DNA of 64,000 nt from Pyxidicoccus parkwaysis (GCF_017301735.1 NZ_CP071090.1:11949001-12013000); one strand, 5' to 3'. Shown: positions 34,082 through 50,532, numbered from the stretch's first letter. Made by a program: numbers and translations. The notes: generated by a model not told the origin, from the sequence alone.

Positions 34082-35512
34082 TCATCGCGTGCGCGGCTGG
34101 GCCTGTTGTTGTTGCTGTTGCTGTTGCTGTTGCTGCTGGGGCTGCCGCTGTTGCTGCTGCTGGGGCTGGCGGACCTGGGGTGACTGTTGGGGCTGGGGGA
34201 CGACCTGGATGCGGGTCGCGTAGCTGTCTCCGTCGGCGGCGAGGTTGAAGGCTGCTTGGACGGGAGTGCCCGGGGGAATGCTCTGCACGGAGATGCTCCG
34301 GTTGCCGCTCGTGGCGCGCGTCCTGTCGCCGACGAAGAGCGTGTAGAGGTCGCCGGATTCCGAGTCACGAAGCTGGATGCGGTCCTTCGAGGTGCCGGTG
34401 ACCTGGCCCTGCATGAGGACGCTTGCCACAACGGTGTTGTTCGGGTCCGCCGCTGGCGCCGAGCCCGCCGTGCCCGAGCCGCCCGTGCCCGTGTTGTTAT
34501 TGGAGAGGCTGGCGCGGCGCAGCGAGTCGACTTCCTGCTGGAGGTTCTCGACCTGGGAGCGGAGGCGCCTCAGTTCCTGCGCGTCAGAGGTTGTGCCCGC
34601 GCCCGCGGCGCTCGCGCTTCCGCCGCCCGCTCCGCCGGTGCCACTGCCGCCCGTTGCGCCGCCCGATGTCCCGCCACCGGTAGCACCGCCGCTAGTACCG
34701 CCACCTGTCACGCCGCCCGACGTTCCGCCACCGGTTGCGCCGCCCGATGTCCCGCCACCGGTAGCACCGCCGCTATTGCCGCCACCTGTCGCGCCGCCCG
34801 ACGTTCCGCCACCGGTTGCGCCGCCTGTTGTTCCACCTCTCGTGCCACGATTGGTGCCTGTGCTCGTCGAGCTCGGATTGGATACGCCACCGGTCCCGGT
34901 GCCAGTTGTACCCGAGCCTCCGGTGCCGCCCGTGCTGGTGCCGCTGACATTCGAGCTCGACCCGCTAGTCCCAGTGGTGGACCCGCTTGTGCCCGCGCCA
35001 CCAGTACCGCTGACATTCGAGCTCGCTCCACCAGTGCCCGCGCTGGACCCGCCAGTACCCGCGCCACCGGTACCGCTGACATTCGAGCCACCTGTGCCCG
35101 CGCCACCGGTACCGCTGACATCCGAGCCACCCGTGCCTGCGCCACCAGTGCCGCCGACACCCGAGCTACCCATGCCCTCGCCACCCGTACCGCTGACATC
35201 CGAGCCACCGGTACCGCTCGTGCCCGTGCCGCCGGTTCCGCTGGTCCCTGTCGTGCCCGTTCCTGTTGCAGTGCCCGTGCCGTCCGCCGGAGCGCCAGTC
35301 GCGCCGGAACCGCCCGTGCCTCCGGCGCCGGTGGTCGCTCCCGTGTTCGTCTCGATGCCGCCCATGCTCCCGTTTCCGCCCGCGCCACCCTGCGTACCCG
35401 CGGTCCGGTCGCTCGTATCTCCGCTCGAACCGCCGCCTGCTGATTGGGCGAGCCCCACGGTCGAGAGCAGAAAGCTGAAGGCCAGGGCAGCAGTAGCAAT
35501 CGTGCGTCGCAT
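34082..35512 (-). CDS. Exported Gly-rich repeat protein with coiled coil and poly-Gln tail
   Basis: The protein is 476 residues from ATG 35512 (AAGGA seven bases upstream). The signal peptide RRTIATAALAFSFLLSTVGLAQ leads into about 280 residues of Gly/Thr/Ser-rich sequence: 13-residue units SGTGGAGTGGS-x2 and then 9-residue units SGGATGGGT. A short coiled coil follows (about 315-345, ELRRLRSQVENLQQEVDSLRRA). A compact beta domain at about 370-440 contains VLMQGQVTGTSKDRIQLRDSESGDLYTLFVGD. The tail is Gln-rich with a run of 12 Gln. It is probably secreted or surface-located; the function is unknown. Confidence 0.8.
   Translation of the reverse strand: MRRTIATAALAFSFLLSTVGLAQSAGGGSSGDTSDRTAGTQGGAGGNGSMGGIETNTGATTGAGGTGGSGATGAPADGTGTATGTGTTGTSGTGGTGTSGTGGSDVSGTGGEGMGSSGVGGTGGAGTGGSDVSGTGGAGTGGSNVSGTGGAGTGGSSAGTGGASSNVSGTGGAGTSGSTTGTSGSSSNVSGTSTGGTGGSGTTGTGTGGVSNPSSTSTGTNRGTRGGTTGGATGGGTSGGATGGGNSGGATGGGTSGGATGGGTSGGVTGGGTSGGATGGGTSGGATGGSGTGGAGGGSASAAGAGTTSDAQELRRLRSQVENLQQEVDSLRRASLSNNNTGTGGSGTAGSAPAADPNNTVVASVLMQGQVTGTSKDRIQLRDSESGDLYTLFVGDRTRATSGNRSISVQSIPPGTPVQAAFNLAADGDSYATRIQVVPQPQQSPQVRQPQQQQQRQPQQQQQQQQQQQQAQPRTR
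34103..34138 (-). repeat. Twelve-codon CAA/CAG (poly-Gln) tract
   Basis: Thirty-six consecutive bases encode 12 Gln at the end of the Gly-rich protein, followed by AQPRTR and stop. A second Gln-rich run lies just before it. Short-period DNA like this can change length by slippage. Confidence 0.95.
34680..35230 (-). repeat. Gly-rich 27-bp and 39-bp coding repeats
   Basis: About seven 27-bp units (SGGATGGGT-type, roughly 34655-34840) and about five degenerate 39-bp units (SGTGGAGTGGSxx, roughly 34990-35230) encode the low-complexity part of the exported protein. Confidence 0.85.
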
Positions 35513-35852
35513 GGTCGGTCCTTTTCCCTTACCCACCGCAAAGGTGAGGCCCGGGGGCAGGGCGACAAGCGCGGAGCAACAGGGCAATGCGGAAGCACGG
35601 CCGCACGCCAGGGCTCGGAGCGGGAGCCACACGGCGCGCCAGTCTCCTCATGGGATGCACATGCGCATCGACGCGGACCGAGCCGGGCCTGAGTCGGTGC
35701 CCGTCGCACGACCGCCGCGCGCCACTTGAGAGGGCATGGGGTTGAAGCCTTATGCCCATGCCTCCTGCCCGCTCCTCCTCGAGGATTGCCTACCCGGGAG
35801 GCGGGGCTCTCGCATCCAACCCATGTCAGCCCCCTCCGGTAGAAGGGAATCG

Positions 35853-35872
35853 TGGAAGGAACGTTCCTTCCA
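35853..35872. promoter_or_regulatory. Perfect 20-bp palindrome, likely TetR operator
   Basis: TGGAAGGAACGTTCCTTCCA is perfectly self-complementary and lies 42 bp before the TetR-family ATG, in the 402-bp divergent region 35513-35914. It is the usual place for an autorepressor operator. The rest of that region shows no gene. Confidence 0.7.
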
Positions 35873-35914
35873 GGCGACGGGCCGCCCGGAGGGGTGGGCA
35901 GGAGGGGCAGGGGC

Positions 35915-36994
35915 ATGGGATTCCAGGAGCATTTCCTCTCGGGGATGATGCAGAGCTCGGCGGAGGTGCTGGGCCAGCACGGCTATGAACATGTGAAGGC
36001 CGAGCAACTGGCGCGGGCCGCGGGCCTGTCGGTGGGCTCGCTGTACCGGCGCTACGGCAGCAAGCAGCGCTTCGCCCAGGAAGTGCTCGACTTCAGTGAG
36101 AACGTCTTCTGCCAGGAGGTGGACTGGGCGTACCTGTGCAAGCACGGGGCGGACGGAGTCACCTTCCGTGAGGCCTTCTTCGTCTTCTGGAACGCGATGA
36201 CGAAGTGGGCGCTGGGACTGCCCGGCCCCTTCAGCTTCACCTTCCTGCATCCGCGAGTCCCCGGCCAGCAGGTGCCCGGCGGTGCGGCGCGAGCCCTGGT
36301 GCGCGAAGTGCTTCAGCACGGAGTGCAGGAAGGAGCGCTGCTGCCCGGCTATGTCAGGACGGGAGAGGCGCTGGTGTGGGGCACGTTGGCGGAGTTGGTG
36401 CGGGCGTCGGCGGAGCGAAACGAGACGGTGTACCAGGAGGAGATCGCCGAGTCGGGAGAGGCCCTCTGGCGCGCGCTGGCCAGGCCGGAGGAATCCGGTG
36501 GCGCATCGCGGGGTGGCGCTCCTCCGGACCCGGTTCAGTCAACGTCTCAGGAGCCCATCAGCCATGAGGCCCACACCCCGGGACAACCCCTCCTTGCGTC
36601 CGAGGTCGATGCCTCAGCGTCGCCTGGGGTCATTCCGAAGGCTGTTGACCCGGGATGGGACAGGGCTCCCACTCCGAGGGGCGAAGCGCGAGGGCCAGTG
36701 GAGTCCGGAGTGCCGTGTCCGTCTCCTCCGGGGAGAGAACACCTGTCTCTCTCATCCGCTTCAATATCCAATCTCGCCTCGTTCGAATCCCGTCCGGAAA
36801 ACACCAGGGGTCCCGCCTGCGACCGGGCGCATCCGCCACCGCGAGCAACAGGGCGATGCCTACCGCATCCAGTCGGGCCCACTCATTCCCGAGCAACACC
36901 TTCGCACCGGCTCTCATGCCAACGACGCGGTGACCGAGGTCGGTGTGCTCCGCCTCGAAGGCGAGCAACTCCTCCGCGCTCCAATGGCGGGTGA
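35915..36994 (+). CDS. TetR/AcrR-family regulator with unusual C-terminal read-through
   Basis: The frame is 359 residues, but the family norm is about 190-210. The helix-turn-helix is clear at about residues 5-60 (SAEVLGQHGYEHVKAEQLARAAGLSVGSLYRRYGSKQRFAQEVL). A helical ligand-binding part runs to about residue 200 (EEIAESGEALWRALARPEE). From there the frame has no stop until 36994 and is antisense to the transglycosylase-like gene. That tail is Pro/Ser/Arg-rich, so the true end may have been lost. GGAGGGG precedes the ATG and a perfect palindrome lies upstream. Confidence 0.75.
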   Translation: MGFQEHFLSGMMQSSAEVLGQHGYEHVKAEQLARAAGLSVGSLYRRYGSKQRFAQEVLDFSENVFCQEVDWAYLCKHGADGVTFREAFFVFWNAMTKWALGLPGPFSFTFLHPRVPGQQVPGGAARALVREVLQHGVQEGALLPGYVRTGEALVWGTLAELVRASAERNETVYQEEIAESGEALWRALARPEESGGASRGGAPPDPVQSTSQEPISHEAHTPGQPLLASEVDASASPGVIPKAVDPGWDRAPTPRGEARGPVESGVPCPSPPGREHLSLSSASISNLASFESRPENTRGPACDRAHPPPRATGRCLPHPVGPTHSRATPSHRLSCQRRGDRGRCAPPRRRATPPRSNGG

Positions 36995-37388
36995 GCCATA
37001 TCGCCAACGCGATGCGCTCGAACACCTTCAGGCGCCTGCCACCCGCATCCTCACACTGGAACCCCCACTCCCCAGCAACCTCGTCCGCGAGGCGATACCC
37101 GTGGGGCATCCACAGTGAATGGCCCGGCTTGAACACGAGCATGTCCGCAAGCACATGGACGAGGGTCCACGGCCACACGGCCTCCACCTGTTGCGGCGCC
37201 GAGCCTTCGAACGAGGCCCACCGCAGACGGGCATGCAGGGGCGGAACGGAGATGCGTTCGGGACGGGGCGGAAACGCGGGTACCTTGGAGAGTGCGGCCC
37301 GATAGAGACACTCCACCGTGGCAAGCGTCACCACGAGCCCGAGGCCGAGCAGCCACATCACCCACTTCGAGACGCGTCTCCAGCGCAT
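36630..37388 (-). CDS. Degenerate transglycosylase (GT51)-domain protein
   Basis: The protein is 252 residues with one N-terminal membrane helix (VMWLLGLGLVVTLATVECLY). The later GT51 signature region is visible: RRLKVFERIALAIWLTRHWSAEELLAFEAEH, then AGAKVLLGNEWARLDAVGIALLLAVADAPGRRRDP and a closing RRDWILKRMRETGVLSPEE. The first two catalytic blocks of peptidoglycan glycosyltransferases (EDxxFxxHxG and GGSTITQQ) are not seen, so it is probably inactive or has a different task. It starts 39 bp after the TonB-dependent receptor on the same strand and overlaps the TetR frame antisense. Confidence 0.7.
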   Translation of the reverse strand: MRWRRVSKWVMWLLGLGLVVTLATVECLYRAALSKVPAFPPRPERISVPPLHARLRWASFEGSAPQQVEAVWPWTLVHVLADMLVFKPGHSLWMPHGYRLADEVAGEWGFQCEDAGGRRLKVFERIALAIWLTRHWSAEELLAFEAEHTDLGHRVVGMRAGAKVLLGNEWARLDAVGIALLLAVADAPGRRRDPWCFPDGIRTRRDWILKRMRETGVLSPEETDTALRTPLALALRPSEWEPCPIPGQQPSE

Positions 37389-37427
37389 GGCCGAGGGCCC
37401 GGTGCAGGCTCCGGGCCAGCAGTCCCG

Positions 37428-39716
37428 TCAGAAGTCGTACCGAACCCCGAGCCGCACCTGACGCGGAGGCTGATAGCGCACGGCGCTGAGAGAGGTATCG
37501 CTCCGCTCGGCCTGGAGGGGCTCCTGCGAGTTGAGGACGTTGAACACGTCGAGGCGGAACGTCAGGCCCTGGTCCCTGCTCAGCGCGTACTGCACGTCGA
37601 GATACGCATCCAACGACTGCATCCACGGCGTGCGCTTCCCCTCGCCGTCCAGCAGCAGGCCCGACGCCCCCAGGTACGACGCGCCCACCTCTCCTCTCCA
37701 CCGACGGAGCGAGGCGAAGCGGAGCTCCCGCGCTCCGTACAGGCGAATGACATGCGTCCGGTCCATCGGCAGCCGCTGCATCGACGCGAGCCCGTCCCAC
37801 TCCGTGAACGGGCTCACGTAGTTACCCGTCAGCCGGGACCACGTGTAGCTCACCTGCGCCTGCCATGACTCCATGAACCTGCGGCGCAGCTCCACTGTCG
37901 CCGCATCGTAGTCGCGCGCAGCACGCGGCGAATCCGCCGCGAGACCGGAGCCGGGATTCGCGAGCACGACGCCGCTCCCGTCCGTCCGTGGCACGAGCGC
38001 GAGCCCGTCCTCCAGCGTCCGGTGCGTATAGTTCGCGGCGAAAATCAATTGCGCCAGGACTTCGTATTCGAGCCCCGCGAGAGTCTCGCGGGAGGACAGC
38101 GGCTCCAGGTCCGGGTCCAACGTCACGTCCGTCGTTGCATCCATGAGCCCCAGCGGAATCAGCCCCTGGAACCTCCCGTAGTGGAGGAACACCTTCATCC
38201 GGCCGTTGGCCATCGGGTCGAGGACGAGGCCCACGCGAGGCGAGAGCCGTGCGCTGGTGATGTGGCCACCGCTCGCCTCGTCGATGCGCTGCACGTCGTA
38301 CCGGGCGCCCACGTTCAAGGTGATGCGATTGGAGAAGGACGCGCTGTCCTGCGCGAAGCCCCCGAAGACCTGGCTGGGAGTCCTCGCGCCGGGCCGCTCG
38401 TAGGCGAGCCACTCAGAGTCCACGCCCGCCTTCATCACGTGCGTGCCGCCCAACCCGTTGACGAGCCACGTGGCCCTGGCGTTGGCCTGGTAGCGGTCCA
38501 CCGAGAGCGCTCCGCTGGCGCCATCCCGCGGAGTCACCTGCTGCGAGAACCAGCCCGCGTTGGCATCGACCAGTATCCTCTTGTCCATCAACGCGCCGGA
38601 GTAGTGGAACGAGCGCAGCGTCGAGTCGGTGCTCGCTCCTTCCCGCGAGGCCGGCGCGGTGACGAGCGCCAGCGACACGTTGTGGTCCTGGTTGATGAGG
38701 TACGTCAGCTTGCCCACGGCCTGGAGGCTGCGCATGTCGTCGAAGCTCCGCAGGGTGCCATCCTCCGAGCCCGGAGCCTGGAGGGTGCGCTCCATCCGGC
38801 TCAGCGCCGGAGTGACTCCCGCGAAGAACCAGAGCTTGTCCTTGACCAACGGGCCGCCCAGGGTGGCGCCGAAGTCTCCTTGGTGCTTGAGCGCATCCTG
38901 GCTCGCGAGCCCCGTGTACTCGCGCTGCCCCTCCAGCTGGCCCGGCGTCCAGAAGGCGAAGAGCGAGCCATACAGCTCGTTGGAGCCGGACCGTGTCATC
39001 GCCTCCAGGAGCCCGCCCGTGGCGCTTCCGAACTCCGGCGGGTATCCGCCCGAGACGATGTTGGTGTCCTGGGTCAGCTCGGTGCTCAGGGACAGGGCAC
39101 TGAGTCCCAGCACCGCGTCACGGAGGGACAGGCCGTCCAGCCGGTACTCGTTCTCGAAGATGGACGCGCCGTTGATGGACAGGCCTCCCACCTGCTCCAG
39201 CACACCGGGGATGAACGGCGCGAGGTCTTCGATGGAGCGCACCGCGTCGCGTGAGCCCGGAGGACTGTCCATCCCGTGGAGGAAGTCGGACGCGAGAGCG
39301 AACTGCCGCCCCGTGCTCGTGCTGCCGACGTTCACCGCGGGTGGGGCGTCGATGAGGACCAGGAACGTGTCGTACTGCTCGGGAGCAAGCGATACCTCGA
39401 GCTTCGTGGCGTGCCCTCCCTTCAGCGGTACGTTGGCTCGCGAATACGGCCGGAACATCTCGTGCTCGAACTGCACGGTGTACGTCCCCGGAGGCAGGCC
39501 CGGAATCCGGTACTTCCCCAGCATGTCCGACACCACGGTCTGCTCCCTCTCCAGCGAGGGCGAGGTCGCCGAGACGACGACATCGCCCACGGGAGTCCCC
39601 GTTTCGACTTCCTTCACCGTGCCGAAGATGATCCCGCGTCCCTCGGCTCCGGCCGGCGAGGCCGCCAGCCACACCGCCAGGACTCCCACGGCCCGGAACA
39701 GGTCCTTCACGCGCAT
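37428..39716 (-). CDS. TonB-dependent receptor with N-terminal carboxypeptidase-regulatory-like domain
   Basis: The protein is 762 residues from ATG 39716. After the signal peptide (AVGVLAVWLAASPAGA) comes a carboxypeptidase-regulatory-like beta sandwich at about 25-115 (GTVKEVETGTPVGDVVVSATSP, then YRIPGLPPGTYTVQFEHE). A plug at about 130-240 contains ENEYRLDGLSLRDAVLG and GGYPPEFGSATGGLLEAMTRSGSNELYGSLFAFW. A large beta barrel ends in RQVRLGVRYDF with a terminal Phe, as outer-membrane barrels do. No clear TonB box was found. The ligand is unknown. The degenerate transglycosylase gene follows on the same strand. Confidence 0.9.
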   Translation of the reverse strand: MRVKDLFRAVGVLAVWLAASPAGAEGRGIIFGTVKEVETGTPVGDVVVSATSPSLEREQTVVSDMLGKYRIPGLPPGTYTVQFEHEMFRPYSRANVPLKGGHATKLEVSLAPEQYDTFLVLIDAPPAVNVGSTSTGRQFALASDFLHGMDSPPGSRDAVRSIEDLAPFIPGVLEQVGGLSINGASIFENEYRLDGLSLRDAVLGLSALSLSTELTQDTNIVSGGYPPEFGSATGGLLEAMTRSGSNELYGSLFAFWTPGQLEGQREYTGLASQDALKHQGDFGATLGGPLVKDKLWFFAGVTPALSRMERTLQAPGSEDGTLRSFDDMRSLQAVGKLTYLINQDHNVSLALVTAPASREGASTDSTLRSFHYSGALMDKRILVDANAGWFSQQVTPRDGASGALSVDRYQANARATWLVNGLGGTHVMKAGVDSEWLAYERPGARTPSQVFGGFAQDSASFSNRITLNVGARYDVQRIDEASGGHITSARLSPRVGLVLDPMANGRMKVFLHYGRFQGLIPLGLMDATTDVTLDPDLEPLSSRETLAGLEYEVLAQLIFAANYTHRTLEDGLALVPRTDGSGVVLANPGSGLAADSPRAARDYDAATVELRRRFMESWQAQVSYTWSRLTGNYVSPFTEWDGLASMQRLPMDRTHVIRLYGARELRFASLRRWRGEVGASYLGASGLLLDGEGKRTPWMQSLDAYLDVQYALSRDQGLTFRLDVFNVLNSQEPLQAERSDTSLSAVRYQPPRQVRLGVRYDF

Positions 39717-39906
39717 GCTCGAATTCCCTTCCACGAGCCGCGACAGTGCCCTCACGCGAGGGGCCCATTCCTCACCGTTGCATCACGGTTGCTACACGAA
39801 ACACGCAAGCGGCCAGCCGGCCACGGGCACCGGCTCCCATGGAAGGCGTGCGCGGGTTTTTTGTGCTGTCCTGGGGGGGCGCAGGGGACGTGACACAGGA
39901 GCCGCC

Positions 39907-40794
39907 GTGAGTGGACGGGAAGGCCCGGTGACCGGGAGCAGGAAGGGAGGCCGGGCCTCCGCGAGGGCCGTGCGCGCCCTCAGCGCCCGTCCCTGGCCGC
40001 TCACCATCGCCATCGCCGCCACGCTCGGGCTGCTCGTCTACACCGCCACCACCAGCCTGCCGTACCTCATCTCCTCGCCCACCACGGACCCGCACTTCGG
40101 CGCGCTCAACCACTGCCTCTCCCGCGAGCTGCCCGCGCCCCGGCTCGGCTGGGCCGTGTCCCCGGACGCCTCCCGCGCCGCCGTCTACGGCCCCCGCTCA
40201 GTGGCCGTGTGCGGCGCCGACGGCACCGCCACTCGCCTGGATGTGACGGGCGCGCTCGCCGCCACCTTCGGCGGTGACAACCGGCTCTGGGTCTCCGCCG
40301 GAGGCCGCCTGCTCCGGGAAGACCACGGCGCACTTCGTTCAGTAGGCGACTTCGCGCCGGTTTCACTCGTGGGCCATGCGGGTGGGGTGCTCGCGCTGGA
40401 CGAGGCCGGGCAGCTCGTCTCCGTCTCGTCCGAGGGGAGTGTGCTCGGGCAGGCCACCGTCCCGGGGGCCGGAGCCCGGCTCTCCGTGGGGGCCTCCGGT
40501 CGCCTGGCCGCCGTGCTCAATGGAGGGGCCGTGCGCCTCTTCGACGCCCGCACCCTCGCCCCACTGCCCGCCGAGCCTCCGTGCCCCGTCTCCACCCTCT
40601 GGTGGCTGGACGCGCCGGAGCAGCTGTTGATCGCCTGCGCCCCGGACGGGATGCCGGCCTTCACGTGGGATGTGCGCACGGGGTCGCATGCCCCCGCCGC
40701 GGGGACTCCGGCGACGCCTGCCCGCCGGCTCCTCGGTCGTGCCCTCTATGTCCAGGGCTGCGACGGTTTTCCGTGCACGGCTCCGGCCCCCTGA
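39907..40794 (+). CDS. Single-pass membrane protein with propeller-like periplasmic part
   Basis: The protein is 295 residues from GTG with AGGAG five to six bases upstream. A basic N-terminus and one membrane helix (about 32-48, PLTIAIAATLGLLVYTATTSLPYL) are followed by a beta-rich domain with repeats of the type WAVSPDASRAAVYGP, NRLWVSAGGRLL, GVLALDEAGQLVSVSSEGS and GRLAAVLNGGAVRLFDARTL, which resemble WD-like blades. Two C-terminal Cys pairs occur. No family is assigned. Confidence 0.7.
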   Translation: MSGREGPVTGSRKGGRASARAVRALSARPWPLTIAIAATLGLLVYTATTSLPYLISSPTTDPHFGALNHCLSRELPAPRLGWAVSPDASRAAVYGPRSVAVCGADGTATRLDVTGALAATFGGDNRLWVSAGGRLLREDHGALRSVGDFAPVSLVGHAGGVLALDEAGQLVSVSSEGSVLGQATVPGAGARLSVGASGRLAAVLNGGAVRLFDARTLAPLPAEPPCPVSTLWWLDAPEQLLIACAPDGMPAFTWDVRTGSHAPAAGTPATPARRLLGRALYVQGCDGFPCTAPAP

Positions 40795-40816
40795 GATGTT
40801 GGTAGGAGGCTCCGGC

Positions 40817-40834
40817 CCCCGTGCCTTCACGGGG
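40817..40834 (+). terminator. Hairpin after the membrane-protein gene
   Basis: CCCCGTG (40817-40823) and CACGGGG (40828-40834) form a 7-bp perfect stem with a 4-base loop, 22 bp after the stop. There is no T-run. It may separate this gene from the giant kinase gene. Confidence 0.4.
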
Positions 40835-40995
40835 CGTCCGGGCGTGTGGGCCCTCAGGGTTCAGTACTGGACGGACAGGCCCATAAGCACCCGGCTTTGA
40901 ATCGACAAGCCCGCGAACTCCTTGGAGATTCGCGGCCCGCCGGGCATCGCTCAGAAGACTGCTGCAGCGCTCATCCCGATCTGAGGTCTCAAAGC

Positions 40996-48399
<7,404 letters not shown>

Positions 48400-48433
48400 C
48401 AGACTGAGTGATGGCTAGCACACGGCAGGTCTC

Positions 48434-48453
48434 CGCCGGACTTGGGTCCGGCG
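48434..48453 (+). terminator. Hairpin after the giant kinase gene
   Basis: CGCCGGAC (48434-48441), loop TTGG, GTCCGGCG (48446-48453) form an 8-bp perfect stem 35 bp after the stop. It is followed by GGGG rather than T, so it may act as a weak terminator. Confidence 0.5.
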
Positions 48454-48517
48454 GGGGCTGCGCCTAGCCTCTTCCGCCAGTCACACCACGGACGGGGCTC
48501 CCCTTCATCCCATCTCC

Positions 48518-50500
48518 ATGACGCCTAGCGAACACATCCCCGCCGAACGCACCCAGGAAGGCGCCCCGCGCCCGCGGGCCAGCATCTTGATGGTGGATGA
48601 CCATCCGTCCAACCTGCTCGCGCTCGAGGCCATCCTCGACCCGCTGGGCCAGGAACTGGTGAAGGCCACCAGCGGCGAGGAAGCACTCAAGTTCCTGCTC
48701 AAGCGCGACTTCGCGGTCATCCTGATGGACGTGCAGATGCCGGGCCTGGACGGCTTCCAGACGGCCACGCTCATCAAGCAGCGCGAGCGCACGCGCACCA
48801 TCCCCATCATCTTCCTCACCGCGCTCAGCCGCGACGCGGCCCACGTCTTCAAGGGCTACGCGCACGGCGCGGTGGACTACCTGCTCAAGCCGTTCGACCC
48901 CGAAATCCTCCGCTCCAAGGTCAGCGTCTTCGTGGACCTGTTCCTCAAGGAGCAGCAGATTCAGCGGCAGGCGGCGCAATTGCGCCAGCGCGAGCGCGAG
49001 GTCCTGGAGCGGCAGAGCGAGCTGCGCTACCGGCGCCTCACCGAGTCGCTGCCGGAAGTCATGTGGGCGGCGCGGCCGGATGGCACCTTCTCGTATGCCA
49101 ACCGCGTCGGCCGCGACTACACGGGCGTCCAGGAGGACCAGCCCGTGTCGCTGGCCACCTTCCTGGAGTTCGTCCACCCGACAGACCGGGACTCCATGCG
49201 CCATGTCTGGGAGCAGGCCATCCGCCTGGGCCAGCGCGTGGAGCGCGAGTTCCGCCTGCGCCGCTTCGACGGCGTGTACCGCTGGCACCTGCTGCGCGCG
49301 GTGCCGGAGCGCGATGAGACAAGCCAGCTCGTGGGGTGGATTGCCATTGCCACGGACATCGACGACAAGCGCCGCGCCGAGGAGGCCCTGGGCCGCTTCA
49401 AGACGACGCTGGACGCCACGCTGGACTGTGTCCTCATGTTCTCCCCGGACTCGCTGACGCTCACCTACGCCAACGCGGGCGCGGCCAAGCAGCTCGCCAG
49501 CAGCGTGGAGGAATTGGTGGGGCTGTCCGTGCTGGAGGTGGAGGGCGCCTTCGACGAGGCGGGCTTCCGCAAGCTGCTGGCCCCACTGCTCAGCGGCACG
49601 CTGCCGAGCCAGACGTACTCCACCACGCACCGTCGCCGCGACGGCACCGAGGTGCCGGTGGAGGTGGTGCTCCAGTTCGTGGCCGCCAATGACGGCCCGG
49701 GCCGCTTCATCTCCGTGGCGCGCGACATCACGGAGCGGCAGCGCGCGGAGACGGCGCTGCGGCTGGCCAGCGAGGCCAAGGACGCCTTCCTCGCGGCCGC
49801 GAGTCACGAGCTGCGCACGCCGCTGGCGGCGGCCAAGGGCCACGCGCACCTGGCCCTGCTCAAGCTGGGCAACGAGACGGAGGCGGGGCCGGGCAAGTCG
49901 CTCAAAATCATCAACCGTCAAATCGACCGGATGGCCAAGCTGGTGGAGGACCTGCTGGACATCAGCCGGTTGCAGGCGGGGCGCCTGTCGCTGGAGCTGG
50001 AGCGGTTCGACATGACCGAGCTGGTGCGCGAGACGCGAGACCGCATGGCGGTGCTCTCGCAGGGGCACGAGCTGCACGTGGACACGCCGGAGCACCTGGA
50101 GGGCACGTGGGACCGGGGGCGCCTGGACCAGGTGCTGACGAATCTCCTGTCCAACGCCATCCGCTACTCGCCCGAGGGCGGAGAGGTGGAGGTGCGGCTC
50201 ACCGGTGAGGGCGAGGAGGGCGTGCACCTGGCGGTGAGAGACAGGGGTGTGGGCATCCCCAAGGACAAGCAGGCGCTCATCTTCGAGCGCTTCGGCCGCG
50301 CGCACGGCAGCAAGTACGGCGGGCTGGGGCTGGGGCTCACCATCAGCCAGGGCATCGTCGAGCAGCACGGCGGCCGCATCTGGGTGGAGTCCGCGGGCGT
50401 GCCCGGTGAGGGCTCTACGTTCCACGTGTGGCTGCCGCGCGAGACGGGGCCGCAGCTCGCCAACGTGCACCAGTCCAGCGGTACGCGCACCGCGAGCTGA
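48518..50500 (+). CDS. Receiver-PAS-PAS-histidine kinase
   Basis: The protein is 660 residues. The N-terminal receiver (about 22-140) has the DD pair in LMVDDHPSN and the phospho-acceptor D71 in LMDVQMPGLDG. A linker coiled coil (about 143-165) is followed by two PAS domains (about 165-290 and 290-410, each ending in an ITD or DITERQRAE PAC-like tail). HisKA has ASHELRTPLAA with H430. The ATPase domain has RDRGVGIPKDK and GGLGLGLTIS. There is no membrane helix. It lies 118 bp after the giant kinase on the same strand, so phosphotransfer between them through the N-terminal receiver is plausible. Confidence 0.93.
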   Translation: MTPSEHIPAERTQEGAPRPRASILMVDDHPSNLLALEAILDPLGQELVKATSGEEALKFLLKRDFAVILMDVQMPGLDGFQTATLIKQRERTRTIPIIFLTALSRDAAHVFKGYAHGAVDYLLKPFDPEILRSKVSVFVDLFLKEQQIQRQAAQLRQREREVLERQSELRYRRLTESLPEVMWAARPDGTFSYANRVGRDYTGVQEDQPVSLATFLEFVHPTDRDSMRHVWEQAIRLGQRVEREFRLRRFDGVYRWHLLRAVPERDETSQLVGWIAIATDIDDKRRAEEALGRFKTTLDATLDCVLMFSPDSLTLTYANAGAAKQLASSVEELVGLSVLEVEGAFDEAGFRKLLAPLLSGTLPSQTYSTTHRRRDGTEVPVEVVLQFVAANDGPGRFISVARDITERQRAETALRLASEAKDAFLAAASHELRTPLAAAKGHAHLALLKLGNETEAGPGKSLKIINRQIDRMAKLVEDLLDISRLQAGRLSLELERFDMTELVRETRDRMAVLSQGHELHVDTPEHLEGTWDRGRLDQVLTNLLSNAIRYSPEGGEVEVRLTGEGEEGVHLAVRDRGVGIPKDKQALIFERFGRAHGSKYGGLGLGLTISQGIVEQHGGRIWVESAGVPGEGSTFHVWLPRETGPQLANVHQSSGTRTAS

Positions 50501-50532
50501 GGCGCGCGGGAAGGCGCTCCGCTTCACATCCG

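Noticed and set aside
36052-36240. Short minus-strand gene inside the TetR region
   Set aside because: It is antisense to the clear helix-turn-helix regulator and has no features of its own.
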